DNA of 64,000 bases, from the NCBI RefSeq assembly GCF_000378485.1, contig NZ_KB899968.1:124001-188000 (forward strand), written 5' to 3'. Each line of letters begins with the position of its first letter. Within the stretch, counting starts at the first letter, position 1. This document shows positions 26,940 through 35,552 of this stretch, one piece after another. Both the position numbers and the translations under genes were made by a program. Under the pieces are notes generated by a model. That model saw only the letters and a program-made list of their open reading frames with translations, searched no databases and was not told the origin of the DNA. Source of the stretch: Flavobacterium rivuli WB 3.3-2 = DSM 21788 (GTDB lineage: Bacteria; Bacteroidota; Bacteroidia; Flavobacteriales; Flavobacteriaceae).

Positions 26940-26990
26940 AGACGTTGCACTGCAACGTCTAAACGTAGAGACGCATTGAATGCGTCTCTA
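26936..26990. repeat. Two tandem palindromes sharing the TAGAGACG start
   Basis: The first is AGACGTTGCA-C-TGCAACGTCT at 26940-26960 (perfect 10-bp arms). The second is TAGAGACGCATT-G-AATGCGTCTCTA at 26966-26990 (perfect 12-bp arms). Both begin GTAGAGACG and differ at the tips with compensating changes, as in a family of small palindromic elements; they lack the T run of a terminator. Confidence 0.8.
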
Positions 26991-27001
26991 AAACATATCA
27001 A

Positions 27002-27028
27002 CAAAGACGCAGTAATCCTGCGTCTTTG
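27002..27028. terminator. Convergent terminator hairpin of slipin and CLC genes
   Basis: CAAAGACGCAG / CTGCGTCTTTG, 11-bp perfect arms with a 5-base loop, touching the stop codon of the CLC gene. Confidence 0.75.
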
Positions 27029-28288
27029 TTATTTACGGGCAAACCTTCCGTAAACATACCCTTTAGCCCCGCCAATAACCTGCGAGGAGTAAATACCCTT
27101 ATTACCGGACACAAAATAAGCCACAATGCAGGCAATGGCAATGTATAGTCCGCAGTTTAAACCAAAGAGCTCTATACCCATAAGCGTACAGGCAATAGGG
27201 GTGTTTGTCGCACCGGAGAAAACCGCAACAAATCCCATTCCTGCCAATAGGGCAATAGGAAGCGGAACCACCATAAACAGCGCACTGCCTAAAGTTGCGC
27301 CTACAAAGAACAGCGGGGTGACCTCGCCACCTTTAAAACCTGCTCCAAGGGTAAAAGTTGTAAGCAATATTTTTAAGAGAAAAGCATAGGGTGGTTGTGC
27401 TACTGTAAATGATTCGACTATTGTAGGTACACCAAGCCCTATATATTTTGTCGTTCCCATAAAATATATGGCTATGGCTAAACATAAACCGCCTGTAAAG
27501 GGGCGTAGTGGTGGGTATGCTATCTTCTTAAAAAAATCACTAAAAAAGTGAACCAGCCTGCTAAACAACAATGCAGCTAATCCAAACAGTACCGCAACAC
27601 CAATGGTATATGCAACGTTTATCGGAGTGATTGCAGGAACATTTGGTATTGAATATCGGGTATGGGAAACCTTCCAGATGGTACAGGAATAATTAGCAAT
27701 ATAGGCAGTTATAAAGGCGGGGAGAAGTCCATTATATTTTAGTTTGCCAATAACCATAACCTCTAACGCGAAAATAGCTCCCGCTATGGGCGTACCAAAC
27801 ACCGATGCAAAACCGGCGCTTATACCCATAATAATAATGATTTGCCTGTCTAAGTTATCCAGTTTAAACCAGTGCGTAAATTGGTCGGCAATGGCGCCGC
27901 CCATTTGAACAGCAGTACCCTCACGACCTGCCGATCCTCCAAATAAATGGGTTACCAATGTACCAAATAGTACTAAAGGCGCCATTTTAAAAGGGATTAT
28001 CTGCTTTGGGGTATGCAGTTCTTCCAGCAAAAGGTTATTTCCTTTTACAATGCTGTTGCCCCAGTAGTGGTAAGTTAATCCTATAATTAATCCGCCTATG
28101 GGTAATAAGGCTATAATCCAATTGTGTGCTTCGCGCCAGTTGGTAACCCAATTTAAAGTGGTAAGGAAAAATGCTGAAGCGCAGCCTGTCGCAAAACCTA
28201 TTGCTATACAAAGCAGCAGCCATTTTACAATTAATACAATAACAGATTTGGGATTTGCAATGTGCCTTTTTAAATTTTGATTTGTCAT
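27029..28288 (-). CDS. CLC-type anion channel/transporter, probable fluoride exporter
   Basis: 419 residues, about ten or more membrane helices. The gating-glutamate motif appears as GSAGREGTAVQMGG rather than GREGPTVQ, and the position of the chloride-coordinating GSGIP loop reads VKGNNLLLEEL. These replacements are as I recall them for the CLC-F branch that exports fluoride in exchange for protons. GISAGFASVFGTPIAGAIFA and GAGFKGGEVTPLFFVGATLG are conserved. A fluoride riboswitch lies directly upstream, which makes the fluoride assignment strong. The gene acts alone to lower cytoplasmic fluoride. Confidence 0.9.
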   Translation of the reverse strand: MTNQNLKRHIANPKSVIVLIVKWLLLCIAIGFATGCASAFFLTTLNWVTNWREAHNWIIALLPIGGLIIGLTYHYWGNSIVKGNNLLLEELHTPKQIIPFKMAPLVLFGTLVTHLFGGSAGREGTAVQMGGAIADQFTHWFKLDNLDRQIIIIMGISAGFASVFGTPIAGAIFALEVMVIGKLKYNGLLPAFITAYIANYSCTIWKVSHTRYSIPNVPAITPINVAYTIGVAVLFGLAALLFSRLVHFFSDFFKKIAYPPLRPFTGGLCLAIAIYFMGTTKYIGLGVPTIVESFTVAQPPYAFLLKILLTTFTLGAGFKGGEVTPLFFVGATLGSALFMVVPLPIALLAGMGFVAVFSGATNTPIACTLMGIELFGLNCGLYIAIACIVAYFVSGNKGIYSSQVIGGAKGYVYGRFARK

Positions 28289-28305
28289 ATCCGGTGAATT
28301 TAAAT

Positions 28306-28340
28306 ACGTCTACTGTGGCATAAGCCATTAAAGTAGACGT
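28306..28340 (-). promoter_or_regulatory. Expression-platform hairpin of the fluoride riboswitch
   Basis: ACGTCTACT (28306-28314) and AGTAGACGT (28332-28340) are perfectly complementary, with an inner TGGC/GCCA stem. The 5' arm in the transcript is the aptamer's own 3' segment (GACGTCTAC), so this hairpin and the ligand-bound aptamer exclude one another. There is only a weak T tract after it, so the mechanism (termination or access to the start codon) is uncertain. Confidence 0.75.
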
Positions 28341-28390
28341 CATCAGCTACAAATAAAATTTGCGGGCGGTTTAGGGCAGACATCATTGCC
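28333..28390 (-). ncRNA. Fluoride riboswitch aptamer (crcB motif)
   Basis: Read on the minus strand the leader contains GGCAATGATGTCTGCC, then TAAACCGCC, then GCTGATGACGTCTAC. This is the conserved skeleton of the crcB motif (GGNGATGN..GCC, AAACNGCC, CTGATGACGCCTAC). GATGTC pairs with GACGTC as stem P1 and GGCA with TGCC as P2. It sits between a perfect -7 promoter box and the CLC gene, which agrees with its known targets. In fluoride it should switch the transporter gene on. Confidence 0.93.
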
Positions 28391-28398
28391 ATATACTA

Positions 28399-28406
28399 CA
28401 AAAGTA
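28399..28406 (-). promoter_or_regulatory. -7 promoter element for the fluoride riboswitch transcript
   Basis: TACTTTTG on the minus strand (perfect TAnnTTTG), placing the transcript start at the first bases of the aptamer. Confidence 0.65.
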
Positions 28407-28427
28407 CTAATTTTTGTTTGCTTATGG

Positions 28428-29330
28428 TTACAGAAATTTATTGGCAATCATCCAGTTCTTTAAATTATCCATCCACTTATCTTCGGTAGTTTTATTGTTC
28501 ATGCCATAGCCGTGACCTCCATGCGGGTACAAAAGCATTTCGCTGTATACCTTGTTTTTAATGAGTGCCTCGTAGTAAGTTATACTGTTACCAACAGGAA
28601 CTACAGTATCATCGGCAGAATGTACTAAAAACGCAGGAGGTGTTTGTGCATTTACCTGCAACTCATTCGAATATTGTTTAATGGTAGCTTCGTTAGGGTT
28701 TTTGCCTATCAGGTTATCACGGCTGCCCATGTGGGTAAGGTTATCAGAAAAACTGATTACAGGATAAATAAGTATCGAAAAATCAGGTTTAAAAGACGTG
28801 TGTTTTGGATTCTCAATAACTTCCCTGTTGTATTGTGTAGATGCTGTTGCTGCAAGGTGCCCACCTGCCGAAAAGCCCATAATGCCAATTTTAGCCGTGT
28901 CAAGGTTCCATTCAGTAGCACGCTCGCGCACCATCTGGAAAGCACGCTGCACATCCTGTAACGGCCCTATGCTCTTGTCTTTCATAATAGAGTCGTTTGG
29001 CAAACGGTATTTTAAAACAAAAGCTGTTACGCCTATGTTGTTTAATGCTTTGGCAACATCGGCACCTTCGTGCCCCATTGCCAGTGCCCCATAACCGCCG
29101 CCGGGACAAATAATAACAGCACTGCGTTGTGCACCCGGTTTTAATGGTTTATAAACGGTAATTGTAGGTATAGATACGTTAACGGTATGTACATAGCCCT
29201 TTGTGCTGTTTATTTCTTTGTTAGGAGCTGGCTTGCTGTTAGGCACCGTTTTATATAATGGGATAATTTCCTGAGAATGCATTGTAAACATGCCAAAAAG
29301 GGCAATTATGGAAGTAATAATTATTTTCAT
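28428..29330 (-). CDS. Secreted alpha/beta hydrolase (esterase/lipase)
   Basis: 300 residues from ATG 29330 (MKIIITSIIALFG); a TTG four codons upstream is weaker. A signal peptide is followed by a hydrolase core: IICPGGGYGALAMGHEGADV (oxyanion hole), KIGIMGFSAGGHLAATAST (nucleophile), HSADDTVVPVGNSITYY (Asp) and YPHGGHGYGM (His). This is the pattern of acetyl-xylan-esterase-like/BD-FAE family carbohydrate esterases. An envelope location and deacetylation of polysaccharide are plausible. It follows the metal-binding protein gene closely on the same strand. Confidence 0.88.
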   Translation of the reverse strand: MKIIITSIIALFGMFTMHSQEIIPLYKTVPNSKPAPNKEINSTKGYVHTVNVSIPTITVYKPLKPGAQRSAVIICPGGGYGALAMGHEGADVAKALNNIGVTAFVLKYRLPNDSIMKDKSIGPLQDVQRAFQMVRERATEWNLDTAKIGIMGFSAGGHLAATASTQYNREVIENPKHTSFKPDFSILIYPVISFSDNLTHMGSRDNLIGKNPNEATIKQYSNELQVNAQTPPAFLVHSADDTVVPVGNSITYYEALIKNKVYSEMLLYPHGGHGYGMNNKTTEDKWMDNLKNWMIANKFL

Positions 29331-29363
29331 GGTATTCCTCAATGATATTTTAAATTTGAGTGA

Positions 29364-29723
29364 TTATTGTTTCTTACAACAATCGTCGAGGCCTGCGTAA
29401 GCAATTGCTTCGGCTTTAACATCGTCGGCATCATAGCCCAGTTTGCTAATGGCCTGTTTTATTTTGGTAAGATTGGTCTTTTTAGAATTATAGGTTACTT
29501 TAATAGTCATGGCTTTTTCATCGAGCACTACCATTTGCACGCCTTTTTCTTTCAATAGCGTTCGGTTGAATTTATCGCCGCAACTTTCGCAGTTTTTACA
29601 ATGGTCGCAATAAATGGCGGTTTTTATAGTAGCTGTTTGTACCGTTTTTTGTTGTTGTGCAGAAAGATTGGTGCTAAACAGTAAAGCAGTAAATGCAATA
29701 AGAATGAATTTTATAGATTTCAT
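29364..29723 (-). CDS. Exported heavy-metal-binding (HMA-like) protein
   Basis: About 119 residues from ATG 29723 (MKSIKFILIAFTALLFS), giving a proper signal peptide ending NLSAQQ; a longer reading would destroy it. The mature part has an HMA-type betaalpha-fold pattern but with a cysteine-rich loop AIYCDHCKNCESCGDKF in place of the simple CxxC, and ends with a vicinal CC pair (LDDCCKKQ). It is likely a periplasmic metal chaperone or scavenger for copper, zinc or mercury; the metal is not deducible. Confidence 0.85.
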   Translation of the reverse strand: MKSIKFILIAFTALLFSTNLSAQQQKTVQTATIKTAIYCDHCKNCESCGDKFNRTLLKEKGVQMVVLDEKAMTIKVTYNSKKTNLTKIKQAISKLGYDADDVKAEAIAYAGLDDCCKKQ

Positions 29724-29766
29724 AATAGTTTGATTTGTTTCAAAAATAAGGAAAAACAAGCGATAT

Positions 29767-30543
29767 CTAAAACCCTTCAAAAACACCCAATCCAAAAAGG
29801 GCGAAATCATATTTTACAGGATCGTCTTTATCAAGGGCGCGTAGTTGTGCATCGAGTTCTGATAAGGCTTTTGCATCATTCTGCTTTCGGGTGAGCAAGC
29901 CAAGTTTTCTGGCAACATTGCCGGTATGTACATCAAGCGGGCAGGAAAGCAGGGCAGGCGAAATATTCTTCCATAGGCCCAGGTCTACACCGGCGTTGTC
30001 GTTTCTAATCATCCACCTTAAATACATATTTATCCGTTTTGCAGCAGAGCCTGCCAGTGGGTCGCTTACATGTTTTTGCGTACGGTTTTGATGCTCAACC
30101 TCAAAGAAAACTTTTTTAAACTGATTGATGGCAGGTTGCAGGCTATCGGAGTTCTGGTGGATCGTAAAAACACCCTCAAGCCCGTTGTGCTGGGTATAAA
30201 TATGTTTTAAGGCAGTAATAAAAGTGGTAAAATCGCCTCCGTTAAAAGTGCGGTGCACAAAAGTTGCCAATGGTTCTAAATGATTTTGGTTATGGTTCAT
30301 AACAAAATCATACGGGCTGCTGCCCATAAGCGCTACCATTTTTTTTGCGTTATTAATAATCATTTTCCTGTTTCCCCAGGCAATAGTGGCGGTAAGGAAA
30401 CCGGCTATTTCACGGTCTTCTTGCAGTGTAAAAAGATGCGGAATCTGAACCGGGTCTGATTCTATAAAATCGGGGTTGTTGTATTGCAGTACTTTATCAT
30501 CTAAAAACGATTTTAATTCTAAAATATCCATGGTCTCTTGCAT
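29767..30543 (-). CDS. TIGR02757 family protein
   Basis: 258 residues from ATG 30543; an ATG at 30531 (MDILELKSFLDDKV) is the alternative. The family signatures FIESDPVQIPHLFTLQED, TIAWGNRKMIINNAKKMV and the C-terminal VDLGLWKNISPALLSCPLDV, HTGNVARKLGL and DPVKYDFALFGLGVFEGF are clear. The His/Lys-rich helix arrangement recalls HhH DNA glycosylases, but function is unproven. The -7 box lies so close that the start at 30543 would be leaderless. Confidence 0.9.
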   Translation of the reverse strand: MQETMDILELKSFLDDKVLQYNNPDFIESDPVQIPHLFTLQEDREIAGFLTATIAWGNRKMIINNAKKMVALMGSSPYDFVMNHNQNHLEPLATFVHRTFNGGDFTTFITALKHIYTQHNGLEGVFTIHQNSDSLQPAINQFKKVFFEVEHQNRTQKHVSDPLAGSAAKRINMYLRWMIRNDNAGVDLGLWKNISPALLSCPLDVHTGNVARKLGLLTRKQNDAKALSELDAQLRALDKDDPVKYDFALFGLGVFEGF

Positions 30544-30547
30544 GGTG

Positions 30548-30555
30548 CAAAGGTA
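30548..30555 (-). promoter_or_regulatory. -7 promoter element abutting the TIGR02757 gene
   Basis: TACCTTTG on the minus strand, followed by CACC and then the ATG at 30543; initiation would fall at or next to the start codon. Confidence 0.6.
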
Positions 30556-30570
30556 CAAAAATGCAGTAAA

Positions 30571-32244
30571 TTATTTTTTAGGTGTTTTGGCAGAGTAAAA
30601 CCCATCTTTAATGTCTTTGGTACGCAATTGAGGTGTAATACCAAGCCTTTTTTGCATAAATTCAATTTGAACCCTGTTTACGCAGGGTAGAGGGCCATTA
30701 GCGGTACCAAAAAGCAAAAAGTTATGTCTGGGCGAATAATACTCCAGGTTTCCTGATCTCACTTTTTCAAACTGCATGTTGGGGTATTTAGTAATCGTTT
30801 CGGGCAGGTATAACTGTTGAAAGGTAATTTTGCTTTGTTCATGGTGGTGCTTATTTGTTGTAAGCGCAGATAGGCCAAAACTAAAAAAAGTGACAAATAT
30901 CATTGAGGAACCGGCAACAACAATAATTTTATAAACACCGGCATTTACTTTTATATAATTATATAACGCTGCAATAACAAACAAAGACCCTGTTAGGGTT
31001 AAGTGCAAAAAATACCTGAACTGTGGCGAAGTAAATAGCACAGCCAAAAAATTTACAAGCAGTGCCACATAGGCCAGGCGGTATTTTTTGTCATTAATAA
31101 TGCAAAATGGCATAATAAAAAGTACTGCAAGAGTAACCTTATTTACTATGCCGGCAAGCCCATCCTGTTTTATCCAGTATAAAAGTTTGGTTGTAATAGC
31201 AGTTCCTTCGGGCAGTAAGCTGCCGTTACGCTTATAGCCATAACCGCTATTTATATAGGCCATTAAATCAAGCAGTTCTTTAGGGATTGCCCAGTCTGAA
31301 TTTGTTTTAAAAAAACCAAACGGATACAAAGGGTAACCACTCGATAGTATGTTTTTAAAAACCCATAGCACCATTATGGGCATGGCGGCTGCAAGCGCAA
31401 ATTTTATGTTTTCTTTTTTTAAAAGCCCGGTTATAAATATAAGCCCTAATGGTGCTATGGTAAGTTTTATAAATACTAAAAATGTAAACAGCAGTAATGC
31501 AACTTTAAAATTACTGTTGCTGTTATTGTCCTTAATATAAAGATGCAGCACTATTGGGGTTAATAAAAGCAGGGGTAAATCTGGCGAAGGTACATCTAAA
31601 AACAGGAAAGGAAATATAGTACATAATGGCATAAAACTTAACCAATATTGCTTTCCCGGCTGGCTTAATGCATGTCCTTCTGTAATGCAGTATGCCATGC
31701 ATAGTATAAAAACAAAACCGTTAATATCGTTTATCCTGCCGGTTAAAAAACTAAAGTTAGTGCCGGCCTGTAGTACATGCCATGCCGAATTTTGAGCGAA
31801 AAATATATGCAGGTTGGCAATTCCTTTTACAAAGCCATACTGGTTAAGCCATTTAATGGTTTGTATATAATAACCCTCATTGTCTATTATAAATGGGTAT
31901 TGCGCGCTTTTTAGCAATGCGCCAATGCTTACTATGGCAATTACAATTTTTAAATAAAGGGGAAGCTGCATGAGGCTTGTATAAAATGCAAGTAGCTGCT
32001 GCTTTACCTGCGCCTTGTAATAAATGCCGCACGATAAACTTAATAATGACCATGTTAAAAGGCTTGGAGCTCCTAACGGAAAGAAAAATGCAGTAAGTGT
32101 AAAGCCACATGTTAAAAGTACCACTCCAAGCAGCCAGGTAATAACTGTATTTTGAGTTTTAAGTTTTAACACATTAACAGTTATTATACCTAACGGAAGT
32201 GTAATTATAAATAAAAAAAGCCAGTATGCCGCTATAACTATCAT
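30571..32244 (-). CDS. Multi-pass membrane protein, LIC_10190-like (glycosyltransferase-like architecture)
   Basis: 557 residues with about 12-13 membrane helices and a soluble C-terminal domain of about 100 residues. The overall layout resembles GT-C-type integral glycosyltransferases; a first-loop segment near AQYPFIIDNEGYYIQTIKWL carries an acidic pair (DNE), as the GT-C catalytic loop often does. From memory it fits the poorly characterised LIC_10190 family. I would not assign a substrate. The start overlaps the stop of the LolD-like ATPase gene by one base, so the two are co-translated, though no ABC permease is adjacent. Confidence 0.7.
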   Translation of the reverse strand: MIVIAAYWLFLFIITLPLGIITVNVLKLKTQNTVITWLLGVVLLTCGFTLTAFFFPLGAPSLLTWSLLSLSCGIYYKAQVKQQLLAFYTSLMQLPLYLKIVIAIVSIGALLKSAQYPFIIDNEGYYIQTIKWLNQYGFVKGIANLHIFFAQNSAWHVLQAGTNFSFLTGRINDINGFVFILCMAYCITEGHALSQPGKQYWLSFMPLCTIFPFLFLDVPSPDLPLLLLTPIVLHLYIKDNNSNSNFKVALLLFTFLVFIKLTIAPLGLIFITGLLKKENIKFALAAAMPIMVLWVFKNILSSGYPLYPFGFFKTNSDWAIPKELLDLMAYINSGYGYKRNGSLLPEGTAITTKLLYWIKQDGLAGIVNKVTLAVLFIMPFCIINDKKYRLAYVALLVNFLAVLFTSPQFRYFLHLTLTGSLFVIAALYNYIKVNAGVYKIIVVAGSSMIFVTFFSFGLSALTTNKHHHEQSKITFQQLYLPETITKYPNMQFEKVRSGNLEYYSPRHNFLLFGTANGPLPCVNRVQIEFMQKRLGITPQLRTKDIKDGFYSAKTPKK

Positions 32245-32906
32245 TATGGTACTATATGTCCGTCGCTCATTACCAGTTTACGGTCGGCCATATCGGCAAG
32301 CTGGGTGTTGTGGGTAACAATAACAAAGGTTTGCCCCATTTCGTTACGCAATTTAAAAAATAAATTATGCAGATTCTCGGCCGAAGCTGTATCAAGATTG
32401 CCAGATGGTTCATCGGCAAAAATAACTGCCGGGTTATTTATAAGCGACCGCGCTACCGATACACGTTGCTGCTCACCACCCGATAGTTCTCCGGGCTTAT
32501 GGTTTATGCGGTGCGATAAGCCTAAGTAATCTAAAAGCCTTTTCGCCTCTTTTTCGGTTTCGGCTTTGGGTTTATTAGCAATATAAGCAGGAATACACAC
32601 ATTTTCGAGTGCCGAAAATTCCGGCATTAACTGGTGAAACTGGAATATAAACCCCAGCTTAAGGTTGCGAAAATTAGATAATGCCTTATCTTTCATGTGC
32701 AATACATCCTGTCCGTCTATAGTTAGAGAAGTATCTGCCTTAGGGTCGGCTTTATCAAGTGTGCCCAGTATTTGTAAAAGAGTAGTTTTACCGGCACCAG
32801 ATGCACCTACTATAGATACTATTTCGCCTTTAGGTATGTAAAGATCTACCCCTTTTAATACGTGCAGGTCGTCATAATATTTATGTATATTTTTGGCTTC
32901 TATCAT
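32244..32906 (-). CDS. ABC transporter ATP-binding protein, LolD-like
   Basis: 220 residues from ATG 32906 ([20 protein letters not shown]); an ATG ten codons upstream is less family-like. Walker A is [15 protein letters not shown], the signature motif [19 protein letters not shown], Walker [20 protein letters not shown] and the H-loop [14 protein letters not shown]. The sequence belongs to the MacB/LolD group that drives lipoprotein release or export with a FtsX-like permease encoded elsewhere. It precedes the membrane protein gene and follows the msrA promoter region divergently. Confidence 0.88.
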   Translation of the reverse strand: MIEAKNIHKYYDDLHVLKGVDLYIPKGEIVSIVGASGAGKTTLLQILGTLDKADPKADTSLTIDGQDVLHMKDKALSNFRNLKLGFIFQFHQLMPEFSALENVCIPAYIANKPKAETEKEAKRLLDYLGLSHRINHKPGELSGGEQQRVSVARSLINNPAVIFADEPSGNLDTASAENLHNLFFKLRNEMGQTFVIVTHNTQLADMADRKLVMSDGHIVP

Positions 32907-33043
32907 TAGTGCGGTTTTGCACAAAGAAACAAACATTTTAAAACATAATAAATCTTTTTTGGCACAATATTTCGTATGTATACTTGTAAAGTTTAGTTAA
33001 CAACCCATAGCGGGCAAACCCAACAATTAATTTTTAGAGATAT

Positions 33044-33718
33044 ATGAAAAAAATAGCAGCCGTATTACTGGCAATGTTTGCTATATCATGCCAGGGCGCA
33101 CCAGATGCCAACCCTAAAGCATTGGCAAAAGTTACTGATGAAGTAAAAAAAGGAGATATAAAAAAGGACAATGCTAAAACAGAAACTGCCATATTTGCCG
33201 GTGGCTGTTTTTGGTGTACCGAAGCCTTTTTTACCGACCTTAAAGGGGTAGAAAAAGTAGTATCCGGCTACATAGGCGGTACTGTTGCGAACCCCACTTA
33301 CAGGCAGGTATCATCTGGCGCGACAGGTCATGCCGAGGCTATAGAGATTACCTACAACCCTAATGAGGTGGCGTATGAAGACTTGTTAGAGATATTTTTT
33401 GCCACACACGACCCTACAACCTTAAACAGGCAGGGTAATGATGAGGGTACGCAATACCGCAGCGAAATATTTTATACCACGCCTGCGCAAAAGGCATCGG
33501 CGGAGAATTTTATTAAACTGCTTACCGACCAGAATATTTTTGAAGGTAAAAAGATAGTGACTAAAGTATCATCTGCCGGCAAGTTTTATCCTGCAGAGGA
33601 TTACCATCAGGATTATTTTGCCCTAAATGGCGATCAGCCATATTGCCAAATGGTTATTGCACCAAAAATGGATAAGCTTAAAAAGAATTATAAGTCGAAA
33701 CTTAAAGCTGTAAAGTAG
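33044..33718 (+). CDS. msrA: Peptide-methionine (S)-S-oxide reductase MsrA, lipoprotein
   Basis: 224 residues. A lipobox (MFAISC) at the N terminus indicates an envelope lipoprotein, and a Lys/Asp-rich linker precedes the MsrA domain. The catalytic motif is FAGGCFWCTEAFFTDLKGV, and GYIGGTVANPTYRQVSSGAT, GHAEAIEITY, FATHDPTTLNRQGNDEGTQY and FYPAEDYHQDYF are conserved. It repairs oxidised methionine S-sulfoxide in periplasmic proteins. Monocistronic with its own terminator. Confidence 0.95.
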   Translation: MKKIAAVLLAMFAISCQGAPDANPKALAKVTDEVKKGDIKKDNAKTETAIFAGGCFWCTEAFFTDLKGVEKVVSGYIGGTVANPTYRQVSSGATGHAEAIEITYNPNEVAYEDLLEIFFATHDPTTLNRQGNDEGTQYRSEIFYTTPAQKASAENFIKLLTDQNIFEGKKIVTKVSSAGKFYPAEDYHQDYFALNGDQPYCQMVIAPKMDKLKKNYKSKLKAVK

Positions 33719-33738
33719 TTTAGGTTTGATGTTAATGC

Positions 33739-33774
33739 AAATCGCCCGGGAGTTATTCCGGGCGATTTTTTTTA
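33739..33774 (+). terminator. Terminator of msrA
   Basis: AAATCGCCCGG / CCGGGCGATTT with an 8-base loop and TTTTTT, 20 bases after the msrA stop. Confidence 0.9.
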
Positions 33775-33923
33775 TGGTTGATAGTATCAATTTTTACATG
33801 GCCCGCCAGTTTAGAGAAGCGGAGCTTCACCTATGTTTTCTTTTAAGAAGCATAGAATAATTATAAAATCTATGTCTCTATGTGGTAAATTTAATCTGAC
33901 TGTAAGATTTAAATTTAGTAGAC

Positions 33924-35027
33924 TTACTCCTCCAACGGTGGCAATTCCTCATCGGCAGGGATCTTACTTTGGGTTTCGGCAAGGTCGTCTTCGCCAAGCA
34001 CCATTCCCCACGGCTTAAGGCCCTCTACACGGTCGAAGATCACTTTAGCAATGGCAATAACCGGGATGGCAAGAAACATACCTGTAATGCCCCATATCAT
34101 TTCACCCACTACAAGCCCCAATACGGCGGTTAAGGTATTAAGCTTAACTTTAGAGCCTACTATTTTCGGCATAATATAATTGCTGTCTACAAGGTGAATA
34201 ACTATCAGGGCAATAACCACAAAGAGTACGTGACTGGCATCGGCAGTGGCAAAGGTTACCAGTACCGATAGCATTAGCGATACAAATATGCCCACATAAG
34301 GTATAACGTTAAGTATGCCTGTGAGTATGCCTAATAAAAAGGCATATTTAATACCCAGTATGGTAAACACTATGCAGCTAAGTACAGCTACTATAGCCAT
34401 TTGCAGCAACAACCCAAGAATGTATTTACGTATAATATATTGTATACGGTCTACCACTTCGCGCACTACAACGCTATGATTGTCATGAAATAAAGCCAGT
34501 ATAAAGCGCAGTAGCAGGCTGCGGTGCATGAGCAGGAAAAAAGTGTATAGAAATATAAACACCATAAACAACAGTGAGGAAGACAGCGATATCAACGTAG
34601 CACCTACAAGGGCGGTACCGCGGCCTAAAGCTTCAGATGTGGTGTTGTTTATATATTCGGCCTGCTTGTCGTTATCTATATGAAACGAGTGGGCAATCCA
34701 TGTTTGCAAAGCCTCAAGCGATTCCATAAGCTGTTTCTGGAAAGCGGGAATATCCTGTGTAAATTCAGATAACTGGCTACCTAAAAGTACCATAACCCCG
34801 CTAATAACCCCAACAAGTACTATAAGTACTACAAAAGATGACATAGCTCTTGGGAACTTCATTTTACGTTCCATAAAGTTGGCAAACGGTATAAGCAGCA
34901 TGGCAAAAAGTAGCGCAATAATAAGCGGTGCCAGTATGGTTTTGCCTATAATGGCAATGTAGCCTAAGGCAAGTATGCTAATGGTTATGTGAGCCAGCTT
35001 GGTGTAAAACGGAGTAGATTTTATCAT
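33924..35027 (-). CDS. AI-2E family transporter (permease)
   Basis: 367 residues with about seven or eight membrane helices and the large soluble loop between helices 3 and 4 (roughly residues 70-190) typical of the AI-2E/YdiK/TqsA family. YIIRKYILGLLLQMAIVAVL, IPYVGIFVSLMLSVLVTF and PKIVGSKVKLNTLTAVLGLV plus GGEMIWGITGMFLAIP-like GEMIWGITGMFLAIPVIA are conserved. Family members transport autoinducer-2 or act in sodium/proton antiport; the substrate is unknown here. The tail is very acidic (DLAETQSKIPADEELPPLEE). Confidence 0.9.
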   Translation of the reverse strand: MIKSTPFYTKLAHITISILALGYIAIIGKTILAPLIIALLFAMLLIPFANFMERKMKFPRAMSSFVVLIVLVGVISGVMVLLGSQLSEFTQDIPAFQKQLMESLEALQTWIAHSFHIDNDKQAEYINNTTSEALGRGTALVGATLISLSSSLLFMVFIFLYTFFLLMHRSLLLRFILALFHDNHSVVVREVVDRIQYIIRKYILGLLLQMAIVAVLSCIVFTILGIKYAFLLGILTGILNVIPYVGIFVSLMLSVLVTFATADASHVLFVVIALIVIHLVDSNYIMPKIVGSKVKLNTLTAVLGLVVGEMIWGITGMFLAIPVIAIAKVIFDRVEGLKPWGMVLGEDDLAETQSKIPADEELPPLEE

Positions 35028-35160
35028 GAGTAGTTGGGGTACTTAACTTGGGTTATCAAAACTACTCGTTTTTTGTAAGTCCTGCTATTTATTTAATTTC
35101 AAATTGGGAATTTTGATGCTTAAATCTCCAAATCTAATTCAATATCCGGTGATATTATAT

Positions 35161-35448
35161 TTAATCTTTATATACTCCAAATCTTGCCAAGGTATATGTG
35201 TATTTTTCAAAATTAAAATTGATATTTTCTTTTAAAATAGCCTTTAGTTTAATAGCCTCTTCTTGTTCAATTTCGTAAGCAAATATAAGTTCGTAATCGT
35301 CGGCAGGTTCAGGAATAAAGATGGTCAGCAAATCATCCAGAGATATATAGCCTATATTAATTTCAGTGTACAGGGTTTCGTCTATACCATCCCATTCCTC
35401 AATAAATGTTTCAATCCTAAGCAGGTTTTCGCGTGTGTATCTATTCAT
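35161..35448 (-). CDS. Small acidic protein of unknown function
   Basis: 95 residues with an excess of Glu, Asp and Ile: ETFIEEWDGIDETLYTEINI and FAYEIEQEEAIKLKAILKEN. No family recognised. The gene is AT-rich. Its neighbour at 35553 is another small cytoplasmic unknown, and such compact acidic proteins often prove to be immunity proteins, but no toxin gene is present here. Confidence 0.6.
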   Translation of the reverse strand: MNRYTRENLLRIETFIEEWDGIDETLYTEINIGYISLDDLLTIFIPEPADDYELIFAYEIEQEEAIKLKAILKENINFNFEKYTYTLARFGVYKD

Positions 35449-35552
35449 GGGCAGGAAAGTTTACTTTCGTTTACACGAAAGTTTAAAAAAGGTATAAGTT
35501 GAGATATTGTATAATATCGTATAAATATTTACATCATTAGTTACGAAGTTAT

